Below the pieces are notes generated by a model, which did not search any database, was not told the origin of the DNA, and saw only the letters and a list, made by a program, of their open reading frames with translations. Position numbers and translations under genes: made by a program. Positions 1 to 11,287 of a DNA stretch of 40,439 bases are shown here, one piece after another. Source of the stretch: Bacilli bacterium (GTDB lineage Bacteria > Bacillota_I > Bacilli_A > RFN20 > CAG-826). The stretch is taken from NCBI GenBank assembly GCA_028690575.1, contig JAQVAY010000004.1, forward strand, positions 1 through 40,439. Direction: 5' to 3'. The first letter of the stretch is position 1. Each line of letters begins with the position of its first letter.

Positions 1-28
1 TTTTTCATTTGAACGAAGAATTAAATAG

Positions 29-1057
29 TTAATTCATCACATCATCTTCTGTAAATATTAAGCCCTTGATTTCGTCTTTCTTTTTTCGGGAGAAGAGTTT
101 ATTAATGGTTTGAGAAACATCTAATTTATCGTGAACAACTTCATATACAACATCAATAATAGGAAGTTCGACATGATATTTAGTTTCTAACTCTTTGGCG
201 GCTTCGAGAGCGTGTAATCCTTCGACGACTTGTCCAACTTCAGCGAGAGTTTTCTCTAAAGTATAACCTTGACCAAGTAAATACCCAGCCTTATGGTTAC
301 GTGAATGGACACTGGTGGCGGTCACAACGATATCCCCGATGCCAGCAAGGCCAATAAAAGTCTTTTCATGGCAGCCCATGGCTTTGCCAAGCTTAGTTAT
401 TTCCACTAAACCACGGGTTATAATAGCGGCTTTAGCGTTGTCTCCATAACCGAGGCCATCAGACAAGCCAGCAGCTAAAGCAATAATGTTTTTTAACGCC
501 CCACTTATTTCTACTCCTCGCACATCTGGGTTTGTGTAGACGCGCATGGTTTGATTAGAAAAAGTATCTTGCACGATTTGGGCAGTTTTGGGATTTTGGC
601 AGGCTGATACAATCAAGGTCGGTAGCCCAAATGCGACTTCTTCAGCATGAGTAGGTCCAGAAAGAGACACATAATCAAATTCTTTTCCTAAAACATCTTC
701 AAGAATTTCACTCATAGTTAAAAGCGTTTTTGGTTCGATTCCCTTTGCGACATTAACAATAATTTGATTTGAATTCAAATGTGGTTTAGTTAATTCAGCA
801 GTTTGACGAATAAAAACCGAAGGAGTGGCAAAAACGATAATTGATTTCCCGTGGCATACTTCTTTTAAGTCAGTTGAAAAATGTAGATCATCCGATAAAA
901 CACAACCGGGAAGATTCTTATGCAAATGGGTGTTTTTTAATGTGTTAATTTCCTCTTCAAAACGCGACCAAAGTGAAACTTGGTGTCCACTTTTAGCGAG
1001 CATATTGGCCAAGGCGGTGCCCCAAGTACCGGCACCTATTATTCCGATTTTTTTCAA
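29..1057 (-). CDS. gpsA: NAD(P)-dependent glycerol-3-phosphate dehydrogenase
   Basis: N-terminal GIIGAGTWGTALA Rossmann motif; SGPTHAEEVAFGLPT and GLGYGDNAKAAIITRGLVEI blocks typical of GpsA. The start codon appears to be TTG, with GAGGGA upstream. Confidence 0.97.
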   Translation of the reverse strand: MKKIGIIGAGTWGTALANMLAKSGHQVSLWSRFEEEINTLKNTHLHKNLPGCVLSDDLHFSTDLKEVCHGKSIIVFATPSVFIRQTAELTKPHLNSNQIIVNVAKGIEPKTLLTMSEILEDVLGKEFDYVSLSGPTHAEEVAFGLPTLIVSACQNPKTAQIVQDTFSNQTMRVYTNPDVRGVEISGALKNIIALAAGLSDGLGYGDNAKAAIITRGLVEITKLGKAMGCHEKTFIGLAGIGDIVVTATSVHSRNHKAGYLLGQGYTLEKTLAEVGQVVEGLHALEAAKELETKYHVELPIIDVVYEVVHDKLDVSQTINKLFSRKKKDEIKGLIFTEDDVMN

Positions 1058-1058
1058 T

Positions 1059-3680
1059 TTAATTCCCTCGATAGGCTTTTCTCAAAATTTCCACCATATC
1101 ATCAACCATTGGCAAACGAGGGTTGGCAGGTGAACATTGATCTTCGTAAGCTAATTCAGCGATGGTTCTTAAACGAGATTCCCATTCAGCTTCTTTAATG
1201 CCATAGGATTCAAAGTTTGGATCAAGTCCGATTTCACGTATTAGTTTAATTACCGCTTGAGCAAGAGACTCCACTCCTTCTGCGGGAGTACTGGCTTTTA
1301 AACCAAGTAATTGGGCAATTTCTTGATACTTCTTATCAGCACAATAAACATTATACTTTGGCCAGACTGATAGTTTGCTAGGAACACTGCCATTATAACG
1401 GATAACGTGAGGTAGAACGATTGCGCAGGTATAGCCATGAACAGTGTGGAATTCCGCACCTACTTTATGTGCCATAGAGTGCGCCATTCCTAAGAAAGCG
1501 TTGGCGAATGCCATGCCAGCGATAGTCGCTGCATTGTGCATTTTTTCACGAGCCTCTAAATCATGAGGTCCATCTTTAACAGCACGTGGTAAATAGTCAA
1601 AAACGAGTTTAATGGCCTTTAAGCAAAGCCCATCAGTATAGTCATTGGCCATCACCGAAACATAAGCTTCAACAGCGTGAGTCAAGACGTCCATTCCGGT
1701 CATGGCAGTCACCTTTGGTGGAAGATTGGTGGTGAACTCGGGATCAATAATTGCGATAGTTGGAGTCAAAGAATAATCCGCTAATGGATATTTCTTGTTA
1801 TTCTTCTTATCGGAAATAACTGCGAAAGGAGTGACTTCACTACCAGTTCCGCTAGTGGTCGGGATACAAATAAGGCGTGATTGTTTGCCTAATTCAGGAT
1901 ATTTAAAGGCACGTTTACGAATATCCATGAATTTTTGTTTTAAATCATCAAAGTTGATTTCAGGATGTTCGTAGAATAACCACATACCTTTTGCGGCATC
2001 CATCACTGAACCACCACCTAAGGCGATGATTGTATCTGGTTTGAAAATGTTCATCATCTCTGTGCCTTTGTGAACGGTCTCGATATCTGGATCAGGCTCG
2101 ACAGCAGAGAATAATTGCATGACAACTTTATTGCGACGGGAGTTGAGCATATCGGCAATCTTTTTAAAGAAACCGAGCTCCACCATTGAAGTGTCAGTGA
2201 CGATAAAGACTTTATTTAAGTCCTTAGCTGATTGAAGATATTGAATTGAATTTCGCTCGAAATAAATTTTTCGAGGCACTTTAAACCATTGCACAGTATT
2301 TCTCCTTTTTCCTACTTTTTTAATATTTAATAAATTAACAGCACTGATATTTCCTCCGATGGAGTTGTGTCCATAACTTCCGCACCCAAGAGTCATGGAT
2401 GGCAGGAAAGAGTTATAGACGTTTCCAATACCACCAAAGGTGGCTGGAGAATTCCAAATGATGCGCATTGCTTTGACTTTTTCTCCAAATTTATCAGCCA
2501 TCGCTTGTTCTTTACAGTGAATAACTGCGCTATGTCCAAGTCCATAGAAAGCAACCATTTCTTCGGATCTTTCAAAGCCTTCTTTTTCATTTTTCACTTT
2601 AAATAAAGCGAGAACAGGAGATAATTTTTCACGGCTCATCGGTTCTTTAGCACCAACAATATCGCACTCGACTAATAAAATGGAAGTTTCTTTTGGGACA
2701 TTAAAACCAGCCTGCTCGGCAATAAATTGAGCAGTCTGCCCTACGACAACAGGGTTCAATTTGCCTAATTCAGCGTCTTTATCGCCAAAGGCATAACCAA
2801 ACATATATCGAGATAATTTTTTCTTTTCTTCAGGGCTTACAACATAAGCTTTAAAACGTTTGAAGAGATTGACAGTTTCATCAAAGATGTCAGCATCGAC
2901 AATCGCGGCTTGTTCAGAAGCACACACCATGCCATTATCAAAGGATTTAGAAAGAACAATATCGTTAACTGCTTGTTCGACATGGCAACTTTTGTTCATG
3001 TATGCAGGAACGTTCCCCGCTCCGACACCCATGGCTGGTTTTCCACAACTATAAGCTGCTTTGACCATCGCGTTACCACCAGTGGCTAAAATAGTAGCGA
3101 CATCAGGGTGATTCATCAAAGCGCTTGTTGATTCCATACTTGGATGTTCAATCCATTGAATGCAATTCTTTGGTGCTCCAGCAGCTTCCGCCGTTTCTTT
3201 CATAACAATCGCGGCTTGTTTGCTGCATTGCTGAGCGTTTGGGTGGAAAGCAAAAATAATAGGGTTGCGAGTTTTTAAACAAATTAGAGACTTAAAAATC
3301 ACAGTTGAGGTAGGGTTAGTAACTGGCGTAATACCACAAATAACACCGATGGGTTCAGCAATTTCGGTGATACCAGTCACTGGATCATCAGAAATCACTC
3401 CGACTGTCTTGAGATGTCTCATATTATTGACAACATATTCGCAAGCAAAGAGATTCTTGGTCGCTTTGTCTTCAAAGACACCGCGCTTTGTTTCTTCAAT
3501 TGCTGCCTTGGCTAAAGATCCGTGATGATCTAGTCCAGCGACGCTACACTTAGCGACGATGAAGTCGATTTGTTCTTGTGTAAAACCTTCGAATTCTTCG
3601 AGAGCTCTAATTCCATTAGCGACTAATTCATCAACTTCTTTTTGGAAATCTGGAACAGGTGTGTTATTGGCCATATTCAT
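1059..3680 (-). CDS. adhE: bifunctional acetaldehyde-CoA/alcohol dehydrogenase
   Basis: 873 aa: N-terminal aldehyde dehydrogenase domain (FDNGMVCASEQA catalytic Cys) fused to a C-terminal iron alcohol dehydrogenase domain (GGGSVMDAAKGMW, FLGMAHSMAHKVGAEFHTVHG). Confidence 0.97.
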   Translation of the reverse strand: MNMANNTPVPDFQKEVDELVANGIRALEEFEGFTQEQIDFIVAKCSVAGLDHHGSLAKAAIEETKRGVFEDKATKNLFACEYVVNNMRHLKTVGVISDDPVTGITEIAEPIGVICGITPVTNPTSTVIFKSLICLKTRNPIIFAFHPNAQQCSKQAAIVMKETAEAAGAPKNCIQWIEHPSMESTSALMNHPDVATILATGGNAMVKAAYSCGKPAMGVGAGNVPAYMNKSCHVEQAVNDIVLSKSFDNGMVCASEQAAIVDADIFDETVNLFKRFKAYVVSPEEKKKLSRYMFGYAFGDKDAELGKLNPVVVGQTAQFIAEQAGFNVPKETSILLVECDIVGAKEPMSREKLSPVLALFKVKNEKEGFERSEEMVAFYGLGHSAVIHCKEQAMADKFGEKVKAMRIIWNSPATFGGIGNVYNSFLPSMTLGCGSYGHNSIGGNISAVNLLNIKKVGKRRNTVQWFKVPRKIYFERNSIQYLQSAKDLNKVFIVTDTSMVELGFFKKIADMLNSRRNKVVMQLFSAVEPDPDIETVHKGTEMMNIFKPDTIIALGGGSVMDAAKGMWLFYEHPEINFDDLKQKFMDIRKRAFKYPELGKQSRLICIPTTSGTGSEVTPFAVISDKKNNKKYPLADYSLTPTIAIIDPEFTTNLPPKVTAMTGMDVLTHAVEAYVSVMANDYTDGLCLKAIKLVFDYLPRAVKDGPHDLEAREKMHNAATIAGMAFANAFLGMAHSMAHKVGAEFHTVHGYTCAIVLPHVIRYNGSVPSKLSVWPKYNVYCADKKYQEIAQLLGLKASTPAEGVESLAQAVIKLIREIGLDPNFESYGIKEAEWESRLRTIAELAYEDQCSPANPRLPMVDDMVEILRKAYRGN

Positions 3681-3820
3681 ACCTCACTTAAAGACTTTAA
3701 GACTTTAACATGATACTAGTTTATATTTTTTTGCCTTTTTCAACAACTCTATTGATTAAAAACAAACTTCTTTATATTGACCTCATTTATTTATAGAGCA
3801 AAATAGTTTATAGTTTCATT

Positions 3821-4633
3821 ATGAAAAAGTGGATGTTTTTGCCTATTGTACTTATCAGTTTATCGGGTTGCAATTCAATAGATAATCCTTACTCAATTCG
3901 TGTCTGCCAAAATATCGATTTTCAAGTGAATGAGGGGAATCCAACTTTTAATGAAGTTTCCAACGTAGATTTGTTCTCTTTGATAAACTCCAATAGTGCT
4001 TTTGCTCTTTTCCTCTATTCAGAATCGTGTAATTATTGTGAAAGCGCGAAAGAAACTCTTTCCACTTATGTTAATAAAAATAATTTTTTGATTTATTCTT
4101 ATGAATATGTCACCCAAGCTTATAACAATCTAGTTAGCTCTTTCCCTTCAATATTTCCCAACCAACCTTCTATTCCTTCACTTTATTTAATAAGTGAGAA
4201 ATCATTAACCTATTCCTTTGACACTAAAGTTTTGTTTAGTTACAGCAATTTTAGACCTGTCGCCGATCAACATATTTTCAATTCTTACATTCAAACTTTT
4301 TTTGAGCAATCCAGCTTTGATTACATTATCGAAAATCAAAGAGAGAATTTTGTTTTTCTCTATGGCGATTCTAGCCTCGAATCGCTTTCGATATTTAACG
4401 AGGTGATTTACCCTTTGGCGATTAGTCAAAAAGTGAAATATGTCACACTACTTGATGAAAATGCTCTCAATAGTGACATTATTTCCTCAATTTCTGAATA
4501 TTATCAGATTGATGTCGAAGCACGTAATATAGCATTATATAAAAACAAAAATGGAGTTATTACCTCCACTTTGTATTTGCTTGATAACGGCTTAGAATTA
4601 GACTCCCTAATTAAGACTTATCTGTCTGAATAA
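3821..4633 (+). CDS. putative lipoprotein with thioredoxin-like fold
   Basis: Signal peptide with lipobox LSGC; ALFLYSESCNYCESAKETL carries CxxC followed by a later PSIPSLYLI (cis-Pro-like) segment. Confidence 0.7.
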   Translation: MKKWMFLPIVLISLSGCNSIDNPYSIRVCQNIDFQVNEGNPTFNEVSNVDLFSLINSNSAFALFLYSESCNYCESAKETLSTYVNKNNFLIYSYEYVTQAYNNLVSSFPSIFPNQPSIPSLYLISEKSLTYSFDTKVLFSYSNFRPVADQHIFNSYIQTFFEQSSFDYIIENQRENFVFLYGDSSLESLSIFNEVIYPLAISQKVKYVTLLDENALNSDIISSISEYYQIDVEARNIALYKNKNGVITSTLYLLDNGLELDSLIKTYLSE

Positions 4634-5021
4634 GACGGATGCGATTAAGTGCGCGAGCGAGAGCTAATTTGGCTCGATTTTTATCAATGTTTTTGTCTTC
4701 TAGATCGCTTAACCTTTTTTCAGCTCTTTTTTTTGCGTCAAGTGCTCGTTGTAAATTTATTTCATCGGATCGTTCAATTGAGTCTAATAAAAGAATAATT
4801 CCGTTCTCATTGATATTGATAATTCCTCCGCCAATGGCATATATATAGCGGACTGAATTAATTTCAATTACCATCTTGGAAATTACTAATGTCGAAACTA
4901 ATGGAGCGTGACCAGCCATGATACCAAGTAAATAGTCTTCTGACTGCACTTCTAAAAATGTGGCATTAGTTTTCAAATAATGGCCAAATGGGGTATAAAT
5001 ATCAACGAAAAATGTATTCAT
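4611..5021 (-). CDS. atpC: F1Fo ATP synthase epsilon subunit
   Basis: Position at the end of the atp operon; epsilon-like pattern (YLLGIMAGHAPLVSTL, YAIGGGIININENGIILL). Confidence 0.93.
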   Translation of the reverse strand: MNTFFVDIYTPFGHYLKTNATFLEVQSEDYLLGIMAGHAPLVSTLVISKMVIEINSVRYIYAIGGGIININENGIILLLDSIERSDEINLQRALDAKKRAEKRLSDLEDKNIDKNRAKLALARALNRIRLIQTDKS

Positions 5022-5022
5022 A

Positions 5023-7289
<2,267 letters not shown>

Positions 7290-7295
7290 ATTCTT

Positions 7296-8807
7296 TTATT
7301 TTTCTTTTGTAATAGCAAAATATTCTTCAATAGAGGAATGAAGTTTGCTCTCAATATCCGGTTTAATAACTTTATCTTTGTCTATTGCGTTAAGCAATGC
7401 CTTATGGCTTGTTTCAATATAGTGAAAACTATCAACAAGAACATGTTGGACCTGGTTGGGATCAATCTCATCTAAATAGCCGTGTTTAGCAATAAATAAG
7501 TCAAAAATTTGATGAGATAACGAATATGGTTGATATTGATTTTGTCTTAAGACACGCATTAATACTTCGCCATGTTTTAGTACTTTTAAGGTGCTAGAAT
7601 CTAAGTCACTACCGAACTGAGCAAAACTCTTCATTTCGGAGAAGTTCGCTAGCTCGATTTTTAATGATCTTGTCACTTGTTTCATCGCGCTGTATTGAGC
7701 ATCTCCGCCAACACGAGAAACTGAGAATCCACTATCAATAGCTGGTCTTTGTCCGGAATTGAATAGATCGGTGTTTAAAAAGATTTGTCCATCGGTAATT
7801 GATATGACATTGGTTGGAATATAGGCCGATATATCACCAGACTGAGTTTCGACAATTGGGAGAGCAGTGAGAGATCCTCCACCATATTTTTTATCGAGTT
7901 TGCAAGCTCTTTCTAATAGACGGCTATGGAGATAGAAAACATCGCCAGGGTACGCCTCTCTTCCGGGAGAACGTTTTAGAAGTAAGGATAGCGCTCGATA
8001 GCTAACGGCATGTTTGCTTAAATCGTCATAGATAATCAGGACATCTTTGCCTTGGTGCATCCATTCTTCTCCAATCGCACATCCGGCATAAGGAGCGATG
8101 TAAAGCAAAGGAGCTGGCTCGCTGGCTGTAGCTGCGACCACAACAGTGTAATCCATAGCATCATATTTCTTTAAGCGATCAACAATTTGAGCGACGGTCG
8201 AATTTTTCTGGCCAATCGCCACATAGATACACAAAACGCCCTTGCCTTTTTGATTGATAATTGTGTCGATGGCAATGGCGGTTTTTCCGGTTTGACGATC
8301 ACCAATAATAAGCTCTCTTTGGCCTCTACCAATAGGAATCATCGAATCGATAGCTTTGATACCGGTTTCTAAAGGAGTATTGACGCTTTCACGCATGATA
8401 ACTCCTGGAGCAATCACTTCAATTGGGCGATGCTTCGTTGTTTTGATTTCACCAAGGCCATCAATTGGCTGTCCAAGAGAGTTAACAACTCTGCCAAGCA
8501 TTTCACTGCCAACAGGGACTTCCATCACTTCTTTGGTTCGCCTAACAGTGTCTCCTTCTTTGATTAAAGAATCGTCGCCTAAAAGAACGACACCCACTTG
8601 ATCAGTTTCTAAGTTCATCACCATGCCATAAATGTCATGTGGGAATAAAAGTAATTCACCAAGCATCGCTTGGTCTAATCCGTAGACAATGGCGATGCCA
8701 TCCCCCACTGATACAACAACCCCCACATCACTACTTTCGACTTCGTGATGGTAATTCTTGATTTGTTCTTTGATAAGAGCACTGATTTCATTCGCATTAA
8801 TTTTCAT
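7296..8807 (-). CDS. atpA: F1Fo ATP synthase alpha subunit
   Basis: [19 protein letters not shown]-loop; [33 protein letters not shown]. Confidence 0.99.
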   Translation of the reverse strand: MKINANEISALIKEQIKNYHHEVESSDVGVVVSVGDGIAIVYGLDQAMLGELLLFPHDIYGMVMNLETDQVGVVLLGDDSLIKEGDTVRRTKEVMEVPVGSEMLGRVVNSLGQPIDGLGEIKTTKHRPIEVIAPGVIMRESVNTPLETGIKAIDSMIPIGRGQRELIIGDRQTGKTAIAIDTIINQKGKGVLCIYVAIGQKNSTVAQIVDRLKKYDAMDYTVVVAATASEPAPLLYIAPYAGCAIGEEWMHQGKDVLIIYDDLSKHAVSYRALSLLLKRSPGREAYPGDVFYLHSRLLERACKLDKKYGGGSLTALPIVETQSGDISAYIPTNVISITDGQIFLNTDLFNSGQRPAIDSGFSVSRVGGDAQYSAMKQVTRSLKIELANFSEMKSFAQFGSDLDSSTLKVLKHGEVLMRVLRQNQYQPYSLSHQIFDLFIAKHGYLDEIDPNQVQHVLVDSFHYIETSHKALLNAIDKDKVIKPDIESKLHSSIEEYFAITKEK

Positions 8808-9348
8808 GGAAGCGATCCTCCTTTCCTAAAAGGCTATGTTTAATTTTTTCAATTTTTCCGCTGATTGATCCGTCGTAGATACGGCTGTTTATTAACACTT
8901 TCACACCACCGACAAGGCTTGGATCGATTCGATTGGTCAATTCAACGGAACACTTTTCTAATTGGGCAATTTTTTCTTCGATTCGGTGTTTGGCGTCTTC
9001 GGGAATTGGAATGGTCGAATAAAGAATGCCTTCCTTTATTCCTCGATGCTCATTGCAATAAGAATTAAAGCTATCGAGAATATCTAATATGAATTTCGCT
9101 CGATTGTTCCGACAAATGACTTTCAAGAAATTTTTAACATCTTCATCAATTCCAGGTAAATTTTTATCAATGATTTTTACCCTGTCGTCTAAAGAGAGAA
9201 AAGATGAATTAAGGACAGTGATAAAATCAGCATTTTCTTTTAAAATGCTTCTTAATTCTTTCACTTCCGTTTGTCGTTTTTCAACAAGGTCTTGTTCTTT
9301 TGACAAAGAGAATAAAGCTAATCCATAAGATGCGGCAATTTCATTCAT
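8797..9348 (-). CDS. atpH: F1Fo ATP synthase delta subunit
   Basis: Operon position; C-terminal [29 protein letters not shown] typical of AtpH. Confidence 0.95.
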   Translation of the reverse strand: MNEIAASYGLALFSLSKEQDLVEKRQTEVKELRSILKENADFITVLNSSFLSLDDRVKIIDKNLPGIDEDVKNFLKVICRNNRAKFILDILDSFNSYCNEHRGIKEGILYSTIPIPEDAKHRIEEKIAQLEKCSVELTNRIDPSLVGGVKVLINSRIYDGSISGKIEKIKHSLLGKEDRFHEN

Positions 9349-9349
9349 A

Positions 9350-9898
9350 CTAGTTTAATTTCTCAATAAAATCCTCTGCCAGTTTGGCATTATCTTTTTC
9401 GTTAACTTCGCGTTTGAGAATTTCTTTACTGGCCGCTAAAGCAACAGTTACCATCTCGCGGCGAATTTCTTCTAAAGATTCTTCTTTCGATTTTTGAATA
9501 TCCAACTCGGCATCTTTTTTGAGTTTTGAAATATTCAATTTGGTTTCTTCTTCGAGAAGTTGTCTCTCAGATAAAGCTTTTTTATTTGCATCGCTGATGA
9601 TGCGTGAAGCTTCTTTTTTGCTTGCAAGAATAGCTTCATTGGACTGTTCAAGGTTTTGCTTGGCGAGAGCTTTATCTTTTTGACTATCTGAAATGTTGTT
9701 TTCAATATAGTCCGCTCTCTTCTTGAGCATCTTTTTAACTGGTTTATAAGCCACAAAAAAGACAACCAAAATAAGGACCAATAAGGAGCATAATTGGACA
9801 ACAAGAGAGGGCCAAGGAGGAATTAATCTTTCATTAATATCCCCGAATAGATCTCCTAAGCTTCCACTGAGAACTAGTATTCCGATGTAATCATTCAT
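9350..9898 (-). CDS. atpF: F1Fo ATP synthase b subunit
   Basis: Single N-terminal TM, YKPVKKMLKKRADYIENNI, long charged coiled coil; operon position. Confidence 0.95.
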   Translation of the reverse strand: MNDYIGILVLSGSLGDLFGDINERLIPPWPSLVVQLCSLLVLILVVFFVAYKPVKKMLKKRADYIENNISDSQKDKALAKQNLEQSNEAILASKKEASRIISDANKKALSERQLLEEETKLNISKLKKDAELDIQKSKEESLEEIRREMVTVALAASKEILKREVNEKDNAKLAEDFIEKLN

Positions 9899-9913
9899 GA
9901 CAAAAACTCCTTT

Positions 9914-10126
9914 TTAACCGAGGAAAATACAAAGAATTGAGACAAGGAGCGAATAAATCGCGGTTGTTTCAACAAGGGCACAAGCCAAAATCATGCTGCT
10001 ACGAAGTGTTTTGGCGGCTTCAGGATTGCGCGAAATACCATCGATAGCACGGGAACAAACCCAAGCTTCTCCAATTGCGCTAGGAATAACGCCCCAAATC
10101 GCGATGGCTGCTGCAATAATGTTCAT
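9914..10126 (-). CDS. atpE: F1Fo ATP synthase c subunit
   Basis: 70-aa helical hairpin with polar loop SRNPEA and ion-site helix ALVETTAIYSLL; operon position. Confidence 0.96.
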   Translation of the reverse strand: MNIIAAAIAIWGVIPSAIGEAWVCSRAIDGISRNPEAAKTLRSSMILACALVETTAIYSLLVSILCIFLG

Positions 10127-10129
10127 ATG

Positions 10130-10888
10130 TTATTTACCTCCTTTCCTAATTAGTTTCACATCAGAAGACAAAATTTCGTCTTCATCGGGAATTTCTTGAC
10201 CAATAAAAATTGTGGTCAAAGAAATGAAAATCATAGTTTGAATTAATGCCGAGAATAAATCGAAATAGAGGTGGAGAATTGGAGCAATAAGAGGAGCAAT
10301 AAAGATTCCGCTCCAATCTCCTGGGATAAAATTTCCAAAAATCATAGTCGATAAGTTTTCCAAAGAATAGTAGACGATATTCATTAAGACATAACCCGAA
10401 AGAGCGTTGCCAAATAAACGGAGAGTTAATGATAATAACGGTGCCCACATTGACAAGAGATTAATGGGCAAGAAAACAGGAAATGGTTCAACATATCTTT
10501 TAAAATATCGCCACTTAGTATATCTAATAGAAGTTAAATGAATAGCGAAGAATGATATTAAGCCAAGTGATAAAGGAACCGCCATATTTGTAGTTGGTGA
10601 AGGCAATCCAGTTAATCCAAAAATAAATGATAAAAATAGATAAACAGCAATGGCCATAATGAAACCACCAAAGCCCGACAATTTGGTTCCAATCAAATCC
10701 TTAGTAAAGTTATCAAAGAACTCAACTCCGATTTCAGCAAGAAAAAGCAAACCTTTTGGCTTTTTCAAAGGATCATGAAAATGGGCCATGATGCCAATCA
10801 CAATCGAAAGGATAATAATGATACCCATTACGATTAAAGAGGACATAATCTCAGCTGTAATTTCAAACTTAAAAAAGTTATCGAACAT
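10130..10888 (-). CDS. atpB: F1Fo ATP synthase a subunit
   Basis: SLTLRLFGNALSGYVLM contains the conserved stator Arg motif; multi-TM protein. Confidence 0.97.
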   Translation of the reverse strand: MFDNFFKFEITAEIMSSLIVMGIIIILSIVIGIMAHFHDPLKKPKGLLFLAEIGVEFFDNFTKDLIGTKLSGFGGFIMAIAVYLFLSFIFGLTGLPSPTTNMAVPLSLGLISFFAIHLTSIRYTKWRYFKRYVEPFPVFLPINLLSMWAPLLSLTLRLFGNALSGYVLMNIVYYSLENLSTMIFGNFIPGDWSGIFIAPLIAPILHLYFDLFSALIQTMIFISLTTIFIGQEIPDEDEILSSDVKLIRKGGK

Positions 10889-11285
10889 CAGATGTTTCCT
10901 TCTTCTGTAAAACAGTCAAAATCAAAAGGACAATTAATGGGTATAGATATCCGCCAACAAGAGAAAAGATATTAAAGATTTGGACATTTTGCTCATAATA
11001 TAGCCACCCAACCAACACAATAGTTGAAGCAAGAATTATGAAACGAGATACCGTGACAATAATGTTGCCGATTCCTTTTGAGTTTTTCTTGGCTTTTTGT
11101 TCAAGTAAACCCAATGCAAAATAACCGACGATATTGATGCACGCTCCGAGGATTAATCCGAGGGGTATATCAAGGTGGCCGATGAAAAACAAGAAAGTGA
11201 GAGCCATAGTGAAAAGGACTAAGAGAATTAACGAATAGATAGTCACACGAAAATAGATATTTAGTTTATTAAATCTCTCTTTCAT
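10878..11285 (-). CDS. small multi-TM protein at AtpI position
   Basis: 135 aa, four hydrophobic segments, immediately upstream of atpB and overlapping it by 11 bp; the AtpI assignment rests mainly on synteny. Confidence 0.6.
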   Translation of the reverse strand: MKERFNKLNIYFRVTIYSLILLVLFTMALTFLFFIGHLDIPLGLILGACINIVGYFALGLLEQKAKKNSKGIGNIIVTVSRFIILASTIVLVGWLYYEQNVQIFNIFSLVGGYLYPLIVLLILTVLQKKETSDVR

Positions 11286-11287
11286 TT

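Noticed and set aside
825-1198. Plus-strand ORFs of 102 and 72 aa overlapping gpsA and adhE
   Set aside because: Antisense to two highly conserved genes and overlapping each other in different frames.
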